Assembly: GCA_030077755.1 (NCBI GenBank)
Contig: JAQJZZ010000010.1
Location: 3,224,001-3,288,000, forward strand
Direction: 5' to 3'
DNA from: Filosporella fistucella
Lineage: Eukaryota > Ascomycota > Leotiomycetes > Helotiales
Length of the DNA stretch: 64,000 bases
Part shown: positions 58,176 through 64,000 of the stretch, one piece after another
Numbering within the stretch: position 1 is the first letter of the stretch
How the letters are laid out: each line of letters opens with the position of its first letter
The notes under the pieces: model-generated
What the model was told of the DNA's origin: nothing
Seen by the model: the letters and a program-made list of their open reading frames with translations, nothing else
Database searches by the model: none
Program-made: the position numbers and the translations under genes

Positions 58176-59329
58176 ATGGCGACTTCGGCGTCGATACGAC
58201 TGCCATTGAGGACACTGGTGCGATCGGGGAAGGTAATGATCTGGAAATTGGATAGATGAGGAAAGGATACTTGATGCTAATCCAATCGTGCAGGCAAACT
58301 CCTTCATCCGCCCCAGTACTACCTCCCCCTCTACAATCCTGTCTCGCCGCTCCATATCAGATGCCTCTTCTCCATATCCTCAAGAAGAAGAAGATACCTG
58401 GCTAAGAGCGTCTCCCTTCCTTCCCAGATCTGCCGGACCTGAAGACCGCCGGATCCCAACTCTACCAATCCGATCAGAAGAACCAGAACTGTATGCTCCC
58501 TCGCCATCTAAACAAGAAGCATAAAAAAATCTAATTACAACCCAGTCCCCCCTCCGCCAAAAAGACAACCCTCCAAGAAGTCCTAGACGCCAAACTCCGT
58601 CTCCCCCGTTCCGTCCAAGCAGTCTACCTCCGTCCCCTACGTCGCGAAGCCACCTACGGCGTCCCAGCCTGCGATCTCCAGCTCCGCTCCTACAACGTCC
58701 GCAATCTCGAATTCTTCTGCGATTTCGCACTCCGCGCTGCCTACTATCTCGGTCTGCCAGCCTCGGGCCCAGTTCCTCTACCTAGGATTACAGAGAGATG
58801 GACTGTGCCTAGGGGATCATTCATTCATAAGAAGAGTCAAGAGAATTTTGAGAGGAGGACGGTGAGGAGATTGATTCAGATTAAGGATGCGGAGCCGGAG
58901 GTTGTGGAGGTCTGGTTGGGGTTCTTGAGGAAATATGCGTACTATGGGATAGGTATGAAGGCTAATGTCTGGGAGTTTACAGGGTTGTGTAAGTTTTCCT
59001 TTCTTTCACTCCCTTACCACATTCTTTGGGATAGGTAACAGGAGAGCATAAGCTAACAATATACAGCCGTAAGCAAAGACATGGACGCCACAGTCGAGAA
59101 AATGAAGGAAAACCTCGATGAAACGCTAGCCCAGTTCGCATTCAGCAAGAGGGGAGACATGGCTGAGAAAGCTATCGAGGTTATAAATAGAGAGAACGCG
59201 CGCATGACTCAAGGTGGCAGTGGACCTATGCAGAGGTTATCGAAGGTTGGGCCGGGCCCGAAGTTGGGTAGTAATGTACCGCCTGGTTACTTTTCGCCGT
59301 TTGATAAGGGCAACAAGGGGAAATATTAG
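58176..59329 (+). CDS. rsm10: mitochondrial small ribosomal subunit protein uS10m (RSM10)
   Basis: Four exons, 58176-58232, 58294-58490, 58546-58988 and 59067-59329, give 319 residues with correct phases. The start MATSASIRLPLRTLVRSGK and the following Ser/Arg-rich stretch (FIRPSTTSPSTILSRRSIS) make a mitochondrial presequence. The S10 domain follows: VYLRPLRREATYGVPACDLQ, LRSYNVRNLEFFCDFALRAA, and WTVPRGSFIHKKSQENFERR with RLIQI, matching the S10 fold with its conserved HKKSxENFERR loop. A fungal C-terminal extension of about 90 residues ends FSPFDKGNKGKY. The frame break at 58520 is resolved by the 55-nt intron 58491-58545. Confidence 0.93.
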
Positions 59330-59728
59330 TGTATGATAGGTAGATTTGTAGAATATGAGCCGTGGAAGTGTAGAATAGATATCTCTCATGGTTTAGCTTC
59401 GGCTTCTTTTGATTATCGAGAAATGCAAAAGAGTGAGTAAGGTGGTTTTGGAATATAATATCTTGCAATGTACGTAACAACTACAACCATCATCCCCAAA
59501 CTACCACATCCCATAAGCCAACTTCTTCCCCTTAAATCCGTAATACAACAAACCTATCTTGGATTACCCTGAATTTTACATATTATAAACCCATCTTAAG
59601 TATATACTACCAAGCAAATCCCATCAGAAACAAACCAAGTATCACGTGTCCTCGCGTCTAAATCGCGAGTAGAACCTCAAAATTCTATCAACTCGTACCA
59701 TTCCCATCTTCTCGAATCCCAACGAAAA
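59330..59728. other. intergenic spacer, promoter of MSW1
   Basis: 3' UTR of rsm10 and promoter of the tRNA synthetase. Nothing else is seen. Confidence 0.45.
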
Positions 59729-61629
59729 ATGTCTTTTCCCACCCGGCAAGCCCAAAAAAGAGTTCTATTACTCTCTCGCTCTCGGCATTCACTAACCTCT
59801 CATATCTCATCTCCCATCCCCATCCCCTCACCCAAAAGATTTTCCTCATCACCACTATCCGCTACATCCACTACGGAATCAGTGTCCGAGAAAACGCAGA
59901 GTAATACACCAAAAGTCATCTTCTCAGGTATTCAGCCAACGGGGATTCCGCATCTGGGGAATTATCTGGGTGCTTTGAGGACGTGGAGGAGGTTGCAGGA
60001 TGATGCTTGGGAGAGGGGGGGAGAGAGGACGAAGTTGTTGTTTAGTATTGTGGTTAGTTTATTCTTCGTTAAGTTTTGGTATTATTCTTTTCCTGAACTG
60101 GGTTTAAAATTTCACATGTCTTTGATTCTGAGGGGTGCGGAATATGAAGCATAGCCGTTCTTGAGATTTAAGTGCACTTGGTTTTCTTTAGTGGGAAGGA
60201 GGCTATGCTTAGTAGGCATTTATCCATTTAGAATTGATTATAATTCGGTTGTTGTATTAGTATACATACAAGGATATGATCTTATGATGCCAACCTGATT
60301 TGAAAGGGGGCAAGACTAACAGAAACAGGATCTCCATGCTATAACTGTCCCTCAGAAACCGGGTGATCTCAAGAGGTGGAAGCGGGAGTGTTTGGCCAGT
60401 TTGTTGGCGATTGGGTTGAAAGAGGAGAAATGTGTGCTTTTTGAGCAGAGTGCTGTGAGTTTTTGTTCTTAATTGTCACTTACTAGGACCTATGAGGTCG
60501 GAAAAAAGGGGTGAGATGTGAGGGCAAGGTAACAGTAGATGTGAGATGAGAAACAAGGAGTGAAAGGGCGAGAGAATGTGAAGCTTGAAGATGGGATAGT
60601 AGCTAATGGAGACAGGTAATGCAACATTCAGAGTTAATGTGGATACTTAGCTGTACAGCTAGTATGGGATATTTGAGTCGAATGACACAGTGGAAGGTGA
60701 GTTCTATTCCCTGCTCTTGACTATCTTGAGGGTAACGAGTTCGGGAGAGCGCGGCATATGCAACATCATAATGTTACTCTGTGGCGATTTTAATAGGGTA
60801 AAGCTGATGAGACAATGTTATACAGAGCAAGCTCAGCTTAAAAGATAATGCTAGCCCTCTCGATGAAAGCAGTAAGAGTAAACTCAAACTCGGACTGTTC
60901 TCATATCCCGTACTACAAGCAGCAGATATATTAGTTCATAGGTGCGTCTTTCTGACAATCTCGTACCAATTACCTCAATCATATAACCATCACTCCTCTG
61001 ACCACTAAACATGATATCATTGCTATGTTCAATGCTAACTCCCACACAGAGCAACCCACGTCCCAGTTGGCGAAGATCAATCCCAACACCTAGAATTTGC
61101 CCGCGAATGCGTTACAAACTTCAATCACACCTATTCAGGGCCTCACCTCATCTCACCTCAAACCATTCTCTCCCCCGCCAAGCGTATCATGTCCCTCCAA
61201 GACCCGACAACCAAAATGTCGAAATCAGCATCTGATCCCCGTTCCCGTATCCTGATTACCGATTCTCCTTCCATCATCCAGACCAAAATCATGGCTGCAT
61301 TGACAGATAGTATTAACAACGTAAGCTGGGATCCTGAACAGAGACCCGGTGTTGCGAACCTTTTGAGATTGATGAGTCATTTTGATGAGGAGGGCAGGGA
61401 ACCCGATGTTATTGCTAAGGGGATGGCAGGATTGGGGTTAGGTGCTTTTAAGAAGGGTGTTGCGGATGTGGTGGCAGTAGGATTGGGAGGTGTTAGAGAG
61501 GAGTGGGAGAGGGTCATGAGGGAGGGCGAGGGAAAGTATTTGAATGAGGTTGCAGAGAGAGGGGCGAGGAAGGCGAGAGAGAGTGCGGAGGGGACTATGG
61601 AGGTTGTTAGAAGGGCAGTGGGATTGTAA
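59729..61629 (+). CDS. msw1: mitochondrial tryptophanyl-tRNA synthetase
   Basis: Charges mitochondrial tRNA-Trp. Five exons: 59729-60052, 60329-60454, 60616-60696, 60826-60941 and 61050-61629. They give 408 residues with all phases closing. The N-terminus is Arg/Ser-rich with few acids ([27 protein letters not shown]), a mitochondrial presequence. Class I synthetase motifs follow: [18 protein letters not shown] (HIGH-like PHLGN), DLHAIT, and [13 protein letters not shown]. The KMSKS loop is [17 protein letters not shown]. The introns (129-276 nt) are long for this window. The C-terminal helical part ([20 protein letters not shown]) is as in bacterial-type TrpRS. Confidence 0.95.
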
Positions 61630-62112
61630 AGGGTAGTTGAGCGGTGTGTATGATAGCTATGGATTGAAGTATAAGATGTCAAAATAGATTGTATCATAGT
61701 AGTGCAAATAAATATATATATATATTAATGGATGCGACTCCCACGCTGACTTCATACTCGTCGGCTGTCCAGGTTACGATAATGTTGCCAATTGTCCTGA
61801 GAAAATGTTCATAAGTCATAACGTCAAGGTTAAACCCACCAGATGTCTGTTAGTACAAGGAACGATTCTGCCTACCTTATGTCTTCATTTCAAAGCTCAC
61901 AATTGTATCCACAAAAGATCAATCATAACTTAAGGTAGATCTGGAGGTGGACGCTACGCCTAACATATATCATGCTGTACAGTACCCAATCAATCCTAGC
62001 GCTCTCCGAAATATGGAGGGGCATTTAACCCCTCCAAAAAAAATCTGCCCCTCCCCCGAAATTTCCAAACCTCACCAATTTCCCCCGATTCTGCCAAACA
62101 CCCATCGTCACT
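61630..62112. other. intergenic, promoter of ADE5,7
   Basis: Contains an AT dinucleotide run at about 61712-61726. No gene seen. Confidence 0.45.
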
Positions 62113-64000
62113 ATGGCTACAAATTCACTTCGTATTTTGCTGGTTGGAAACGGGGGCCGAGAAGATGCGCTGGCCCTGAGATTGAGTCAGTCGCCTTTGG
62201 TGGAAAAGATTATCGCCGTATGTTTTGAGGGGGAATGAAGGGGAGGAGAATGATGGCTAATGGCAATAGGTACCTGGAAATGGAGGAACCGGCGCGAGAA
62301 ATAAGGTTGTGAATGATACTAGTGTTAAGGTATGGAATCCTTCTTACTTTTTGGGGATTGTGGTGTCAGAATCGCGTCGCAAGTGGAATTTGTCGACGAA
62401 CTACAAATATTTGCTTCAGAGATGCTATATTCTGCAGACTTCACAGCGGAGAGCGGAGAATTACGAGGATCAAATTTCTCACAGTCGCAAATTACCAATT
62501 GAATATTAAAGCTAACATTCTGCAGGCAGATGATTATCCCGGACTCGTCGCGTTAGCACAAAAACACAATGTCAACCTCGTTGTGCCTGGCCCAGAAGCC
62601 CCTTTGGTAGATGGAATCGAGGGTTATTTCCGCGCTGCTTCGATTCCCTGCTACGGCCCATCCAAACTTGCAGCTCGCATGGAAGGAAGCAAAACCTTCT
62701 CCAAAGATTTTATGAAAAGACACAATATCCCTACCGCTGCGTACGAAAACTTTTCCAACTACGAAGACGCGAAGAAATATCTTGACAGTATCAATCACAA
62801 TGTGGTATTGAAAGCTAGCGGATTAGCAGCTGGAAAAGGTGTTATTATTCCTGCTACAAAAGAGGAGGCACAGAAAGCGTTGAAAGAGATTATGCTTGAC
62901 AAGGAATTTGGATCTGCGGGAGACGAGGTCGTTATTGAGGAGTTTTTGGAGGGTGATGAGCTTAGCATTCTGACATTCAGTGACGGACATACTATAAAAT
63001 CCCTCCCACCAGCTCAGGACCACAAGAGGATTTTCGATGGAGATCAGGGTCCTAATACGGGTGGAATGGGATGTTATGCTCCTACGAATATTGCGTCTAA
63101 GGAGTTGATCGCTGAGGTGGAGAAAAATATTTTACAGCCAACAATTGATGGATTAAGAAAGGAGAGAATGTTGTTCGTTGGCACCCTCTTTACAGGTCTA
63201 ATGATCACCAAGGATGGTCCTAAGGTGTTGGAGTACAACGTTAGATTTGGAGATCCAGAGACGCAGACCCTGCTACCTCTGATGAGCGATGACACCGATC
63301 TTGCAGAGATCATGTTGGCTTGTACTGAAGGAAGATTGGAATATGTGGATGTCAATATCAAACCTGGAGCGAGCGCTACAGTGGTCATGGCAGCGGGTGG
63401 ATATCCCGGAAGCTATGCCAAAGGCACTCCCATGACAGTTGATGCTCCTCCAGCAGACACGAATATTTTCCATGCTGGTACCACGATTAAGGATGGACAA
63501 TTGCAAACTGCAGGTGGCAGAGTTATTGCCGTACAAGCAGTTGCTGAGACTTTGGAACAAGCTGTCAAGAAAGCTTATGCTGGTATGAACTATTCATGAT
63601 ATTTTTGCAACAACGCTAACTATTTTAGCTGTGGACTGCGTCAAGTTTGAGGGAAGATATTTCCGCAAGGATATTGCTCACAGGGCATTCAGGCCCACAG
63701 CTGCTACACAGGAAGCGTTGACTTATGCTTCTGCTGGAGTTAGTATCGAGGCTGGTAATGACTTTGTTGCAGAAATCAAAGCGGATGTACGATCTACAGC
63801 GCGACCAGGAGCTGATGCTGAAATTGGTGGCTTTGGTGGTGAAGTGAATCTTGCGCAGGCTGGATACACCACTGCTCCTGTTTTGGTGAGTTACTACGTT
63901 CGGGTGATGTTAATTGTATTAATGTTGTCAGGTTGGCGCTATCGATGGTGTAGGAACCAAACTCATGATTGCACAAATCATGAGTAAGCACGATACTGTT
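62113..64000 (+). CDS. ade5,7: bifunctional GAR synthetase / AIR synthetase, ADE5,7 (5' part)
   Basis: Catalyses steps 2 and 5 of de novo purine synthesis. Five exons fall in the window: 62113-62217, 62270-62329, 62526-63582, 63629-63885, and 63932 onward, which runs off the right edge. The GARS part is complete: [28 protein letters not shown], and an ATP-grasp region with [16 protein letters not shown], then [19 protein letters not shown] and [18 protein letters not shown]. The AIRS (PurM) part begins at about residue 430 with [13 protein letters not shown], where AIR synthetases have YxxAGVDIxAGN, and [14 protein letters not shown] near the edge. Intron 2 (196 nt) is the longest. About half of the AIRS domain is missing because of the window boundary, not because of a defect. 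Confidence 0.96.

Overview
The window is nuclear DNA from a filamentous ascomycete. Genes are dense and sit on both strands. Introns are short (mostly 46-150 nt) with GT/AG borders and CTGAC/CTAAC-like branch sites. The content (GPI-anchored GH72 enzyme, GH11 xylanase, D-galacturonate catabolism pair, HAP5, MEI2-like, SLP1, fungal ULD relic) fits a plant-associated Leotiomycete, perhaps Sclerotiniaceae or other Helotiales. The class-level placement is inference. Nearly all gene models below were joined by hand from open frames and splice sites; the exon phases sum correctly, but no alignment was run.

Layout. 0-5 kb: a one-helix membrane protein of unknown role and the eroded relic of a ubiquitin-like-domain (ULD) protein. 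5-9.4 kb (minus): GH72 beta-1,3-glucanosyltransferase and an APC/LAT amino-acid permease. 10.4-15 kb: a divergent pair, 2-keto-3-deoxy-L-galactonate aldolase (lga1/gaaC type) and a Gfo/Idh/MocA reductase (gar2/gaaA type), around a 2.2-kb shared promoter. Together they would cover the last and first steps of pectin-sugar (D-galacturonate) use. 15-21.4 kb: glutathione peroxidase with an optional mitochondrial start, TDA3-like FAD oxidoreductase, SDR, GH11 xylanase. 22.6-25.2 kb: two poorly known nuclear-type proteins with similar C-terminal tails, one with a C2H2 finger. 26.3-30.2 kb: importin-13-like karyopherin whose first intron is a tandem-repeat array. 30.8-34.4 kb: aminopeptidase P (with an optional mitochondrial first exon) and a FUN14 protein. 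34.8-36.2 kb: an apparently intact Tc1/mariner element with perfect 74-bp inverted repeats. 36.8-41.4 kb: PDX1 and the SUN-domain protein SLP1. 41.4-50 kb: a gene-poor, repeat-bearing stretch enclosing one MEI2-like gene. 50-64 kb: housekeeping genes SEC15, HAP5 (NF-YC), FCF2, purine nucleoside phosphorylase, mitochondrial S10, mitochondrial TrpRS, and the 5' part of ADE5,7, which runs off the right edge.

Themes: carbohydrate and plant-wall metabolism in the left third; several proteins that are or may be mitochondrial (GPX, AMPP, FUN14, RSM10, MSW1); purine metabolism at the right (PNP, ADE5,7). No prokaryotic-style system, CRISPR array or secondary-metabolite cluster is visible. I found no tRNA or rRNA gene, although tRNAs cannot be excluded by eye. 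The least explained structures are the intronic minisatellite in the importin gene, the two degenerate repeat arrays either side of the MEI2-like gene, the alternative mitochondrial starts, and the paired paralogue-like genes near 23-25 kb.
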